From positions 11,220-75,219 of the forward strand of contig JAEZEQ010000034.1 in NCBI GenBank assembly GCA_023432985.1: a stretch of DNA of 64,000 nucleotides, read 5' to 3'. The position numbers were made by a program, and so were the translations under genes. The notes below the pieces were generated by a model. That model had not been told where the DNA came from, searched no databases, and was given only the letters and a program-made list of their open reading frames with translations. Origin of the DNA: Bacteroidota bacterium (GTDB taxonomy: Bacteria; Bacteroidota; Bacteroidia; CAIKAF01). Numbering within the stretch: position 1 is the stretch's first letter; every line of letters starts with the position of its first letter. This document shows, in pieces, positions 46,118-54,031 of the stretch.

Positions 46118-46354
46118 TTATCCTTCTTTCTCTATATCCTTTTTTCTGTCCTTTTGCATGTTTTGCATTTTTATACGCTGTCTTCTGCGTAAAAAAAACA
46201 TGACCAATGCCACTACGGGAAATACAAAATACATAGCCGCTTTGGGCCAGCCCAGTTCCATATATTTCCATATGCTTAAGCCTAAAAAAATAAAGATAAA
46301 AGCAAACCAAATTCGCTCTATCCAAATCGAAAATTTTATCATTTGATCGTTCAT
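46118..46354 (-). CDS. Small membrane protein of unknown function
   Basis: 78 aa. Two hydrophobic helices (about 14-30 and 36-52) separated by a short loop, then a strongly basic tail (RRRQRIKMQNMQKDRKK). The tail should be cytoplasmic by the positive-inside rule. Start taken at ATG 46354. Another frame on the plus strand covers the same bases but lacks such organisation. Not assigned to a family. Confidence 0.55.
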   Translation of the reverse strand: MNDQMIKFSIWIERIWFAFIFIFLGLSIWKYMELGWPKAAMYFVFPVVALVMFFLRRRQRIKMQNMQKDRKKDIEKEG

Positions 46355-46439
46355 GCCGCAAAGGTAATCATTTCGTTTTGCCTTTTTATTTCCATTATCT
46401 TTTGAAGGGCCATATTGTCTATTTTATTACTTTTATCGC

Positions 46440-48230
46440 GTGCAAACCGATAAGATTAATTTTTTCTACCGCTTGGTAGCATTTATTCAGAATAGGTTGT
46501 CGCCCCGGCAATTTCTTTTTTTAGCGGCCGTACTCATCGGCATTTCTATGGGATTTGCTGCCGTAATTCTCAAAACTTTTGTACATTATGTCTTTCTGAT
46601 AGCTACTTTTAATAAGGGAATTGATTTCAATTATTATTATGTTTTTATTCCCATTATCGGAATTCTGCTTTCTGTAGCTGTGGTTGTCTACCTGTTTAAA
46701 GGAAAATGGAATAAGGGGGTCGGTTTTGTCCATGAATCGGTTATTGATTCTAATGGTTATATAGCCCCCAAACATATGTATGGCCATATTCTTACTTCTT
46801 CGCTCACGGTTGGAATGGGCGGTTCGGCCGGATTGGAAGCACCGATTGCTGTTACCGGAGCTGCTTTTGGAAGCAATTTCTCTAAACGCTATACCCTTTC
46901 TTATAAAGACCGTATCCTGCTTATCGCCTGTGGCGCTGCTGCCGGTGTAGCCGCAGCGTTTAATGCACCTATAGCGGGCGTACTTTTTGCCCTGGAAGTC
47001 TTATTGCTCGATATCGCTATTTCGGCTTTCATTCCCCTTATTATCGCTTCTGCATCAGGGGCACTCGTCTCTAATATTATCCTTAAAGCCGATATTTTAC
47101 TCCAGTTTAAAAGTACCCAGGATTTTAATTATAATTATCTCCCTTTTTATATTGTATTGGGACTATTTTGCGGACTGCTTTCTGTTTATCATGCACGTTT
47201 TTACTCAGGAATTCAAGCTTATTTTTTTAAAAGAAAATGGAATGTTTGGCAAAAAGCAATATTGGGTGGCTCTATGCTGAGTTTACTTATTTTTCTTTTT
47301 CCGACCTTGTTTGGAGAAGGTTATGAAAGTTTACGCTGGTTGGCCGAAAATAAATCCCATTTTTTGTTCGAAGGAAGTATACTCCAAAGTCTAATTCAAA
47401 ATGATTGGATACTGCTCTTGTTTGTGGGAATGGTTATGCTCAGCAAAGCCCTGGCCACCGGTATCACCATCTCGGCCGGAGGTAATGGCGGAAACTTTGC
47501 TCCGGCACTTTTTGTAGGTGCGTATGGCGGATTTTTTCTGGCTAAACTGGTCAACCTCATGCCTTTTAAATATGTCAATTTACCCGTTGGAAATTTCACG
47601 CTCGTTGGTATGGCCGGTGTATTGGCCGGACTCTATCATGCGCCTCTTACAGCCATATTTCTTATTGCCGAAATTACAGGCGGATACAATCTAATGATTC
47701 CACTTATGGTGGTCGCATCTATTAGTTATGCCATTTCTCATTATTTCGAACCCTATGCCATGGACGTGAAGGAATTGGTAAAAGACGGAAAACCTATAAC
47801 TGCCGATAAGGATACCAATATTTTATCCGGTATTCGCGTGTATAGCATTATGGAAACAAATATCCCCAAAGTATCGGATAATGCTTCGCTTAAAGATTTG
47901 ATCGAGGTGATTAATCACTCCTCCCGAAACATCATAGCCGTGGTAAACGAACATCAAAAATTGGAAGGCATAGTTTCGCTCGATAGCATCCGTTCCGTAC
48001 TCTTTAATCCCAACCGAGACGAAAGTATTTCTGTACGCGAATTGATGACTCAACCCCCTTCTACGGTTAAATCTCTAGATACCCTGGATGTGGTTATGCA
48101 AAAGTTCGATAAAACAGGAAGCTGGAATCTGCCCGTGGTCGACAAAGGAGTTTACCTCGGATTTGTTTCTAAAGCTGCTGTCTTTAATAGCTACAGAAGT
48201 AGACTGAAAGACAGTTCTTTCGAATATTGA
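46440..48230 (+). CDS. ClC-type chloride channel/antiporter with CBS domains
   Basis: 596 aa. About 10-12 helices, with the ClC motifs GGSAGLEAPI (about 120-129), GGNGGNFAPALFVGAYGG (about 346-363) and AGVLAGLYHAPLTAI (about 390). Two C-terminal CBS domains (about 462-590) may sense nucleotides. It transports chloride or exchanges it for protons. The start is a GTG at 46440, just after a near-consensus -7 site (TACTTTTA). Confidence 0.92.
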   Translation: MQTDKINFFYRLVAFIQNRLSPRQFLFLAAVLIGISMGFAAVILKTFVHYVFLIATFNKGIDFNYYYVFIPIIGILLSVAVVVYLFKGKWNKGVGFVHESVIDSNGYIAPKHMYGHILTSSLTVGMGGSAGLEAPIAVTGAAFGSNFSKRYTLSYKDRILLIACGAAAGVAAAFNAPIAGVLFALEVLLLDIAISAFIPLIIASASGALVSNIILKADILLQFKSTQDFNYNYLPFYIVLGLFCGLLSVYHARFYSGIQAYFFKRKWNVWQKAILGGSMLSLLIFLFPTLFGEGYESLRWLAENKSHFLFEGSILQSLIQNDWILLLFVGMVMLSKALATGITISAGGNGGNFAPALFVGAYGGFFLAKLVNLMPFKYVNLPVGNFTLVGMAGVLAGLYHAPLTAIFLIAEITGGYNLMIPLMVVASISYAISHYFEPYAMDVKELVKDGKPITADKDTNILSGIRVYSIMETNIPKVSDNASLKDLIEVINHSSRNIIAVVNEHQKLEGIVSLDSIRSVLFNPNRDESISVRELMTQPPSTVKSLDTLDVVMQKFDKTGSWNLPVVDKGVYLGFVSKAAVFNSYRSRLKDSSFEY

Positions 48231-48250
48231 TTGTTATTTACCGAAAGCCT

Positions 48251-48931
48251 ATGTGTTACCATTATGGATTGAAAGCAAATAAAGACAAATTACATAAACG
48301 TATTCCTGCCAAAAACAGGCTTGAAGATTGGTCGCCCATTTTTCATGTCAATGCATTTTCTTATCCCATGATGCCTGTTTTGAATGCTTCTATGGAATGG
48401 GAATGGGCAAGATGGGGCTTGTTGCCGCCCTTTGTCAAAAGTTCGGAAGATGTTTTGAATATGCGCAGTAAGACCCTGAACGCACGCTTTGAAACACTGA
48501 CGGATAAAGCTTCTTTCAAACAAGCTTTTAGCGATAACCGTTGCCTGATTCCGGCTACCCATTTTATGGAATGGCAACACCAAAATACACGCAAAATTCC
48601 GTATTTAATGGAGTATCCCCAATTGGATATTTTCTTTTTTGGGGGACTGAAATCCGATTTCGTGCATCCCCAAACCGGAATTCGTGAAAGTACTTTTAGT
48701 ATTGTAACCACCGAGGCAATATCTCTTTTAGCATCAATTCATAATTCGAAAAAAAGAAAGCCGGTGGTTTTGAATAATGAAGGCGAAACAGCTTGGTTGC
48801 AAAAAGCTTTTACAGCGCATGATCTGGCTTGGGCACAGGTTCCGGAGGAAGAATGGACTACGCATATTTTACCTTCTAATCCTGCAAATTGGGATGAAAC
48901 AAATCCCCCCGCTCAGCTGGAATTATTCTGA
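48251..48931 (+). CDS. SOS response-associated peptidase (YedK/HMCES)
   Basis: 226 aa from ATG 48251. Start MCYHYGL gives the catalytic Cys2 after Met removal. NARFETLTDKASFKQAF and CLIPATHFMEWQ (Glu) and the later HILPSN are family motifs. YedK binds abasic sites in single-stranded DNA and forms a protective thiazolidine crosslink. It begins 20 bp after the ClC gene. Confidence 0.92.
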   Translation: MCYHYGLKANKDKLHKRIPAKNRLEDWSPIFHVNAFSYPMMPVLNASMEWEWARWGLLPPFVKSSEDVLNMRSKTLNARFETLTDKASFKQAFSDNRCLIPATHFMEWQHQNTRKIPYLMEYPQLDIFFFGGLKSDFVHPQTGIRESTFSIVTTEAISLLASIHNSKKRKPVVLNNEGETAWLQKAFTAHDLAWAQVPEEEWTTHILPSNPANWDETNPPAQLELF

Positions 48932-48988
48932 TTTTATGGAATATACTCTGTGCTATTTATCTTATATTTAAATCAAAATAGAAATGAT

Positions 48989-50356
48989 ATGAAGGATTTT
49001 CTGGAAACAATGAATCCATACAATGGAGAAATATTGAATCGCTATGCATTATGGTCGAAAGAGGAATTGAAGACGGCTTTGCAAAAAAGTGAAAGTGCTT
49101 ATGTAAGCTGGAAAGAAACTGAATTATGGCAAAGGGTTGATTTGGTAAGGAAATTGGGAAAATTACTTATAGAAAAATCGGATAAAATTGCCCCGCTGAT
49201 AAGTTTGGAAATGGGAAAACCTATAGAGGAGGCTAGAGCCGAATTGTATAAATGTGCCGCTTCTTGCGCCTATTTGGCCGATAATGCGGAGGCCTGGTTG
49301 AGGCCGGTCGAATTGGAAACAGAGACGCATAGGACGCTTGTGCATTTTAGACCTATGGGGGCCGTACTTGCTGTGATGCCGTGGAACTTCCCATTTTGGC
49401 AGGTCATCCGACAAGCCCTACCGGCACTACTTGGCGCCAATGTTTTTTTATTGAAACATGCAAGCCGCGTTTGGGGCTGCGCCCTGGAATTGGAAAAATT
49501 ATTCGAAGAAGCCGGATTCCCCAAAGGTGTTTTTATTACCCTGCAAATACGAAATGAAGCTTTGGATTTTGTTATGTCATCCAGGCATATTTGTGGTGTG
49601 GCTTTTACTGGTAGCGAAAATGCAGGATCTAAAGTGGCTGCATTGGCAGGTAAATATTTGAAAAAATCTGTACTCGAATTGGGGGGAAGTGATCCATTTA
49701 TTGTGTTCGAAGATGCCGACCTGAAATGGGCCGCAGAAGAAGCATTGAAATCCCGTTTCCAAAATGCGGGTCAAAGTTGTATTGCCGCAAAACGCTTTAT
49801 TGTACACCATAAAGTATTCGATGACTTTGTGGCTGAAATGAAAAAGGGTTTAAAAACACTCAAACCGGGCAATCCGCTCGATAAGGCATGTAAAATGGGA
49901 CCTATGGTTTCAGCAGAAGCAGCCGAAGAATTGGAAAAACAAATGCTCGAAAGTATGGATGATAAGACCCAATTGCTTGGTGAATGGAACAGGAATCAGG
50001 CATTGGTAGACCCGCTTATTATGTTGCATGTGAATAGAAATGCACGTGTGTGGAAGGAAGAAACTTTTGGACCGATTGCCGTTATAATGCCATTTGATTC
50101 GGATGAAGAAGCGGTGGAATTGGCCAATGATACGCGATACGGATTAGGAGCTGCCGTATTTTCGAAAGATGTTTTTAAGGCGGAGAAAATCGGATTGCAA
50201 CTAGAATGTGGACAGGTTTTTATAAATGAAATGGTGAAGTCGAACGCAGCATTCCCATTCGGTGGAGTGAAGGATAGCGGATATGGGAGAGAATTGTCGG
50301 AATGGGGAATGAAGGAGTTTTTGAATATAAAACCTGTGGTGCAAAGGGCAGACTAA
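48989..50356 (+). CDS. Aldehyde dehydrogenase (succinate semialdehyde-type)
   Basis: 455 aa from ATG 48989. AVMPWNFPFWQVIRQA (about 123-138), catalytic Glu in LELGGSDPFIV (about 230-240), catalytic Cys in NAGQSCIAAKRF (about 258-269), and EETFGPIAVIMPF. The start MKDFLETMNPYNGEIL and overall pattern resemble NAD(P)-dependent succinate semialdehyde dehydrogenases, but related aldehydes are possible. It is 57 bp from the YedK gene; the next 780 bp hold no protein gene. Confidence 0.88.
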   Translation: MKDFLETMNPYNGEILNRYALWSKEELKTALQKSESAYVSWKETELWQRVDLVRKLGKLLIEKSDKIAPLISLEMGKPIEEARAELYKCAASCAYLADNAEAWLRPVELETETHRTLVHFRPMGAVLAVMPWNFPFWQVIRQALPALLGANVFLLKHASRVWGCALELEKLFEEAGFPKGVFITLQIRNEALDFVMSSRHICGVAFTGSENAGSKVAALAGKYLKKSVLELGGSDPFIVFEDADLKWAAEEALKSRFQNAGQSCIAAKRFIVHHKVFDDFVAEMKKGLKTLKPGNPLDKACKMGPMVSAEAAEELEKQMLESMDDKTQLLGEWNRNQALVDPLIMLHVNRNARVWKEETFGPIAVIMPFDSDEEAVELANDTRYGLGAAVFSKDVFKAEKIGLQLECGQVFINEMVKSNAAFPFGGVKDSGYGRELSEWGMKEFLNIKPVVQRAD

Positions 50357-50432
50357 CTATCTGAATATCTTTCATTAGCTGATTTTTGCATATTTTTTTT
50401 CAGAAAAATGTAGGTTGAATAAGAATTTATAC

Positions 50433-50440
50433 TACTTTTG
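50433..50440 (+). promoter_or_regulatory. -7 element of tRNA-Ser
   Basis: TACTTTTG, an exact TAnnTTTG match, ending 5 nt before the first base of the tRNA, with TTG about 15 nt upstream. Confidence 0.55.
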
Positions 50441-50445
50441 CCCCC

Positions 50446-50530
50446 GGAGAAATGGCAGAGTGGTCGATTGCGGCAGTCTTGAAAACTGTTGAACCGAGAG
50501 GTTCCGGGGGTTCGAATCCCTCTTTCTCCG
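50446..50530 (+). tRNA. tRNA-Ser (anticodon TGA)
   Basis: 85 nt. Acceptor stem GGAGAAA/TTTCTCC with discriminator G, a D arm from GGCAGAGTGGTCGATTGC, anticodon stem-loop CAGTCTTGAAAACTG with TGA reading UCA, a long class II variable arm (GTTGAACCGAGAGGTTCC), and a T arm around GGGGGTTCGAATCCC. CCA is not encoded. Its own -7 element is 5 nt upstream. Confidence 0.97.
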
Positions 50531-50533
50531 CTC
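50515..50533 (+). repeat. Direct repeat: tRNA-Ser 3' end, copy A
   Basis: AATCCCTCTTTCTCCGCTC, 19 bp covering the T-arm 3' side, acceptor 3' strand and 3 bp beyond. An identical string occurs at 50713-50731. Such duplications are a mark of tRNA-targeting integration sites. Confidence 0.9.
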
Positions 50534-50536
50534 AGT

Positions 50537-50667
50537 AAAAGATTAAAAGCCTTGCGAATAGCGAGGCTTTTTTCGTTTGAGTACTCCGCTTAAGCCGCAG
50601 GCTTAAAAGTGGAAACTCAAACGAAAAAATAAAAATGGCTTTGCCATTTTTAGGCTTTTAATCTTTT
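50537..50667. repeat. Nested perfect inverted repeats after tRNA-Ser
   Basis: Outer arms AAAAGATTAAAAGCCT (50537-50552) and AGGCTTTTAATCTTTT (50652-50667), 16 bp perfect. Inside are TTTTTTCGTTTGAGT (50568-50582) and ACTCAAACGAAAAAA (50615-50629), 15 bp perfect, and within that TTAAGCC-GCA-GGCTTAA (50590-50606). A further hairpin AAAAATGGC-TTT-GCCATTTTT sits at about 50631-50651. Confidence 0.9.
50545..50573 (+). terminator. Terminator A after tRNA-Ser
   Basis: AAAAGCCTTGC-GAATA-GCGAGGCTTTT: 11 pairs with one T.G wobble, then a T tract. Its left arm is also the left arm of the outer inverted repeat, so the two structures exclude each other. Confidence 0.85.
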
Positions 50668-50712
50668 GCATGAATCCGTCCTCCCATTAGGGATCACGTA
50701 GCGCAGCGCAGT

Positions 50713-50731
50713 AATCCCTCTTTCTCCGCTC
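50713..50731 (+). repeat. Direct repeat: tRNA-Ser 3' end, copy B
   Basis: Identical 19 bp to 50515-50533, 198 bp downstream, and again followed by the near-identical terminator. It forms the right arm of a hairpin with AGGGATCAC/GTAATCCCT (50688-50719). Confidence 0.9.
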
Positions 50732-50734
50732 TTT

Positions 50735-50762
50735 AAGCCTTGCAATAGCGAGGCTTTTTTTT
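50735..50762 (+). terminator. Terminator B, duplicate of terminator A
   Basis: AAGCCTTGC-AATA-GCGAGGCTTTTTTTT. Same stem as terminator A with one base less in the loop, and an 8-base T tract. Confidence 0.85.
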
Positions 50763-50768
50763 CCTCTT

Positions 50769-50888
50769 AAAATCATTTCTGCTGCGCATTTCTTCGTTGG
50801 ATCAAAATTTGTGCGCGGTCACATACCATTCGTATGCTCCTTTGCCCAAATTTAGCTCCGCCTCGAACTGCTTTGCATAAATAATTTT
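50769..50888. repeat. Dispersed 120-bp palindromic repeat, copy 2
   Basis: 113 of 120 positions identical to 8894-9013, no gaps. Same AAAATnATT tips, AAATTTG/CAAATTT arms and CATAC/GTATG stem. It begins 7 bp after terminator B. About 50 bp more (to 50940), ending in the hairpin GGGAA-aata-TTCCC, are also similar to the flank of copy 1. Confidence 0.85.
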
Positions 50889-50941
50889 ATCACCTTTTTA
50901 TTTGAGATTTTTTGCAAAAAAACGGGAAAATATTCCCATTT

Positions 50942-51098
50942 TTTGTGCAATATATATGTACTCAAAGAAAAGGGGAGGTGGTCGAAGTCCAAAGGGGGTT
51001 GATTTCCCAAATTGCACTACGCCTTGCGGCAGCTTACATAATTCATCCCATCTTCTTATGCAATTGATTTCGTCTCTATGAAATGGGCGAATTATTCC
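50942..51098. other. Non-coding spacer
   Basis: Between the repeat and the oxygenase terminator. No convincing ORF, RNA or promoter seen. The stretch TTGCACTACGCCTTGCGGCAGC has small internal repeats only. Confidence 0.4.
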
Positions 51099-51127
51099 AA
51101 AAAAAAAGCTGTCCGTAGACAGCTTTG
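51099..51127 (-). terminator. Terminator of the 2OG oxygenase gene
   Basis: Perfect 8-bp stem AAGCTGTC / GACAGCTT with loop CGTA and an A tract that reads as U on the minus strand, 10 bp after the stop. Confidence 0.88.
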
Positions 51128-51136
51128 GAATTGTAT

Positions 51137-52090
51137 TTATTTTTTTAATCCAATTTCTTTCAATCGTTGATCTAAATACTCGCCGGCACTGATGGGCTCA
51201 TATTGAAGTGGATGGTTTTGATCCACACAAGAAGCTAAACAATCTAAGCGCATATCCGAACGCGGATGCAGAAAGAAAGGAATACTATATCTGGAACTTC
51301 CCCATAATTCGCGCGGAGGATTAACTACGCGATGCGTGGTCGATTTCAATTTATTATTGGTGAGCCTTTGCAACATATCGCCCACATTTACTACCAATTG
51401 CTCCGGTAATGCAGTAACAGCTATCCATTCTCCTTTTTTATTTAAAATCTCTAATCCGTCTGCACTGGCACCCATCAACAACGTAATCAGATTAATGTCT
51501 TCATGTGCCCCGGCACGTACTGCCGATTGAGGCTCCTGTAATATAGGTCCGTAATGAATAGGACGCAATATACTATTGCCATTTTTTATTTGCGCATCGA
51601 AATAAAATTCATCTAAGCCCAAATATAAAGCAATGGCACGCAACATATAACGACCGGCATTTTCCAATCGTGTATAGGTTTCTATACCCAATTCGTTGAA
51701 TGTAGGCTCTTCCTCACAAAAAATATTATCGGGATACTCCGATTTAATGGGATCTCCGTCCGTAACGGTTTGTCCGAAATGCCAAAATTCTTTCAAATCA
51801 GCTACGGCACTGTCTTTCGCTTTTTCACGACCAAAACTGACATAACCTCTTTGGCCTGCCAATTCTTCTATTTCATACTTCTTTTTTATATCCTCCGGTA
51901 ATGCAAAGAATGATTTGACGGAAGCATATAAGGCATCTCTCAAATCATCACTTAATCCGTGATTCTTTATGGCCACAAAGCCCACATCCTCATAGGCTTT
52001 ACCTAAGTTTTGTACAAATGTCGCTTTTTTGTTTTCGTCACCCGAAATAAAATCGGCCAAATCTAATGATGGGATTCCCGCATTATGCAT
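51137..52090 (-). CDS. 2-oxoglutarate/Fe(II)-dependent oxygenase (isopenicillin N synthase-like)
   Basis: 317 aa from ATG 52090; the longer frame starts in the promoter region. N-terminal DIOX_N domain (IPSLDLADFISGDE, GFVAIKNHGLSD), catalytic jelly roll with the iron ligands HED in GAHEDINLI (about 209) and H in STTHRVVNPP (about 269), and SRYSIPFF with the Arg/Ser that binds 2-oxoglutarate. Such enzymes hydroxylate or cyclise small molecules or amino acids; substrate unknown. It has its own promoter and terminator. Confidence 0.9.
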   Translation of the reverse strand: MHNAGIPSLDLADFISGDENKKATFVQNLGKAYEDVGFVAIKNHGLSDDLRDALYASVKSFFALPEDIKKKYEIEELAGQRGYVSFGREKAKDSAVADLKEFWHFGQTVTDGDPIKSEYPDNIFCEEEPTFNELGIETYTRLENAGRYMLRAIALYLGLDEFYFDAQIKNGNSILRPIHYGPILQEPQSAVRAGAHEDINLITLLMGASADGLEILNKKGEWIAVTALPEQLVVNVGDMLQRLTNNKLKSTTHRVVNPPRELWGSSRYSIPFFLHPRSDMRLDCLASCVDQNHPLQYEPISAGEYLDQRLKEIGLKK

Positions 52091-52106
52091 GTTTTCTGTT
52101 TTTTTG

Positions 52107-52114
52107 CAAAAATA
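52107..52114 (-). promoter_or_regulatory. -7 element of the 2OG oxygenase gene
   Basis: Minus-strand TATTTTTG, an exact TAnnTTTG match, 16 nt before the ATG at 52090. It forms a divergent promoter pair with 52192-52199. Confidence 0.5.
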
Positions 52115-52191
52115 GAAATTTCTACATGTGATGGAAAGAATATGCATGATTTCTTAACTTTTTATTTAGCTTCGTAATTCTTAATTTCTAT

Positions 52192-52199
52192 TACATTTG
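52192..52199 (+). promoter_or_regulatory. -7 element of the CDP-sugar operon
   Basis: TACATTTG, an exact TAnnTTTG match, ending 6 nt before the rfbF ATG, so the mRNA would have almost no leader. Confidence 0.5.
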
Positions 52200-52205
52200 T
52201 TGTCT

Positions 52206-52979
52206 ATGAAAGTGGTATTGTTTGCCGGAGGAAAAGGAACCCGAATCTCTGAAGAGAGTTATTTAAGACCCAAACCTATGATCGAAATAGGAGGGAAGCC
52301 CATTTTATGGCATATTATGAAAATGTATGCCGCATATGGGCATAATGAATTTATCGTTTGTTGCGGATATAAAGGTTGGATGATTAAGGAGTATTTTGTC
52401 AATTATTTCCTACACAATAGCGACCTTACGGTTGATATCGGCAATAATAATATTGAAATTCACAGATCGAATAGCGAGAACTTTAAGGTTACACTTGTCG
52501 ATACCGGCCTCGAAACTATGACCGCCGGACGCCTTAAACGAGTTTTACCTTATACCAATAATGAAGCTTTTATGCTCACCTACGGTGATGGAGTGGCAGA
52601 CGTAGATATGCATGCCCTGCTCGATTTCCATAAATCGCACGGGAAAATTTGTACGATGACTACCATCCAGGCAGGAAGCCGATTCGGAGTGGTCGAAATA
52701 GCCGATAATGGAGACGTCAAAGGTTTTGTTGAAAAACCTCAAGATGACGGAACATGGATTAATGGAGGCTTTTTTATTATCGAACCCCAAGTTGCCCAAT
52801 TCCTCCACGATGATGCCGACGATATCATGTGGGAAAGACAACCACTCGACGATTTGGCAAAGAACGGACAAATAGCCGCATACCGACATAAAGGTTTTTG
52901 GAAATGCATGGATACCATGAGAGATAAAGAACAACTCGAAGAATTATGGGAAAATAAAGCGCCCTGGAAATCATGGTAA
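52206..52979 (+). CDS. rfbF: Glucose-1-phosphate cytidylyltransferase
   Basis: 257 aa from ATG 52206. The nucleotide-binding start LFAGGKGTRISEESYLRPKP and EIGGKPILWHIMKMYAAYGH are specific for RfbF, which forms CDP-glucose from CTP and glucose-1-phosphate. TYGDGVADVD carries the metal-binding acidic residues. First gene of a three-gene operon; its stop overlaps rfbG by 7 bp. Confidence 0.95.
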   Translation: MKVVLFAGGKGTRISEESYLRPKPMIEIGGKPILWHIMKMYAAYGHNEFIVCCGYKGWMIKEYFVNYFLHNSDLTVDIGNNNIEIHRSNSENFKVTLVDTGLETMTAGRLKRVLPYTNNEAFMLTYGDGVADVDMHALLDFHKSHGKICTMTTIQAGSRFGVVEIADNGDVKGFVEKPQDDGTWINGGFFIIEPQVAQFLHDDADDIMWERQPLDDLAKNGQIAAYRHKGFWKCMDTMRDKEQLEELWENKAPWKSW

Positions 52980-54031
52980 ATCTAGATTTTTTAAAAAGCC
53001 ACTATTCCGGAAAACGTGTATTCCTCACCGGCCATACCGGATTTAAAGGCGCTTGGATGCTGCAAATCCTCCACCTCGCCGGAGCACATGTGAAAGGGTA
53101 TGCCCTCGAACCGGAAAATAAACATGACCTTTTTTATGCCATTCAAGGCAATTCTTTATGCGATTCTCATATCGCAGATATTCGGGATTTTACTGCTTTA
53201 AAACAGGAAATTTTAAATTTTAAACCTGATTTTATTTTTCATTTTGCTGCTCAAGCCCTGGTCCGTAAATCTTATCAAGAACCCCTCTATACCTGGGAAG
53301 TGAATGTGAACGGAACCATACACGTGCTGGAAGCATGCCGTGCTCTTAATCATCCTTGTGCCGTATTGTGCATTACTACCGATAAGGTTTATGAGAATAA
53401 TGAACTAGGTATCCCATTTAAAGAATCGGATCCCTTGGGCGGATTTGATCCCTATTCTGCCAGTAAAGCCGGAGCCGAATTGGCCATTCAAACCTATAGA
53501 AATGCATTCTTTTTAAATAATTCACCCATTAATCTGGCCTCTGCAAGAGCCGGAAATGTAATCGGAGGTGGAGATTTTGCCGAAGATAGAATTGTGCCTG
53601 ATTTTGTGCGCGCACATTATCAGTCAGAACCCCTTTTCATACGCCGCCCTGATGCCATCAGACCCTGGCAACACGTGCTGGAACCATTGGCCGGCTATCT
53701 GAAATTGGCAGCCCTGCTTTATGCAGATAAAACTTTTGCTCAAGCCTATAATTTTGGACCATACGCCCATGATGTACTCACGGTAAGGGAATTAATCGAT
53801 GTCGCCTCTCATGTATGGCCCGGACTTCAGATTGAGTTTGCCGACGCGCCACAAGGTCTTCACGAAGCCGGTGTTTTAATGCTGAATATCGATAAAGCAA
53901 AGAATGAACTGGATTTTGTACCGCGCTGGAACGCCCGGGAATCGGTTAAACATACAGTGGAATGGTATAAAGATTCCCAAAGATCAGCCGCCGAAAAATG
54001 TAATGAACAAATTCTTCAATATTTTGTATAA
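52973..54031 (+). CDS. rfbG: CDP-glucose 4,6-dehydratase
   Basis: 352 aa short-chain dehydrogenase. TGHTGFKGAW at about 19-28 binds NAD, ITTDKVYEN near 136, and YSASKAGAE near 160 contains the catalytic Tyr and Lys. It makes CDP-4-keto-6-deoxyglucose, the precursor of CDP-linked deoxy and 3,6-dideoxy sugars. It overlaps rfbF and is followed with no gap by the epimerase gene. Confidence 0.95.
   Translation: MVNLDFLKSHYSGKRVFLTGHTGFKGAWMLQILHLAGAHVKGYALEPENKHDLFYAIQGNSLCDSHIADIRDFTALKQEILNFKPDFIFHFAAQALVRKSYQEPLYTWEVNVNGTIHVLEACRALNHPCAVLCITTDKVYENNELGIPFKESDPLGGFDPYSASKAGAELAIQTYRNAFFLNNSPINLASARAGNVIGGGDFAEDRIVPDFVRAHYQSEPLFIRRPDAIRPWQHVLEPLAGYLKLAALLYADKTFAQAYNFGPYAHDVLTVRELIDVASHVWPGLQIEFADAPQGLHEAGVLMLNIDKAKNELDFVPRWNARESVKHTVEWYKDSQRSAAEKCNEQILQYFV

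Larger units (their letters stand above)
50531..50762 (+). ncRNA. Possible structured small RNA downstream of tRNA-Ser
   Basis: The 230 bp between the tRNA and terminator B have no credible ORF but very high potential for base pairing, including two perfect long stems and a final terminator. If the first terminator is read through or if the outer stem forms, a 230-nt structured RNA would be released after tRNA processing. This is inference from sequence only; an insertion remnant is the main alternative. Confidence 0.3.

Noticed and set aside
45987..46346. Plus-strand frame of 119 codons opposite the 78-aa membrane protein
   Set aside because: Composition is that of an antisense shadow; the minus-strand frame has sensible membrane helices and a basic tail.
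50446..50762. A second tRNA gene at the downstream copy
   Set aside because: Only the last 19 bp of the tRNA are repeated; D arm and anticodon arm are absent.
50942..51098. Small coding gene between the repeat and the oxygenase
   Set aside because: No frame with a credible start, length or composition.
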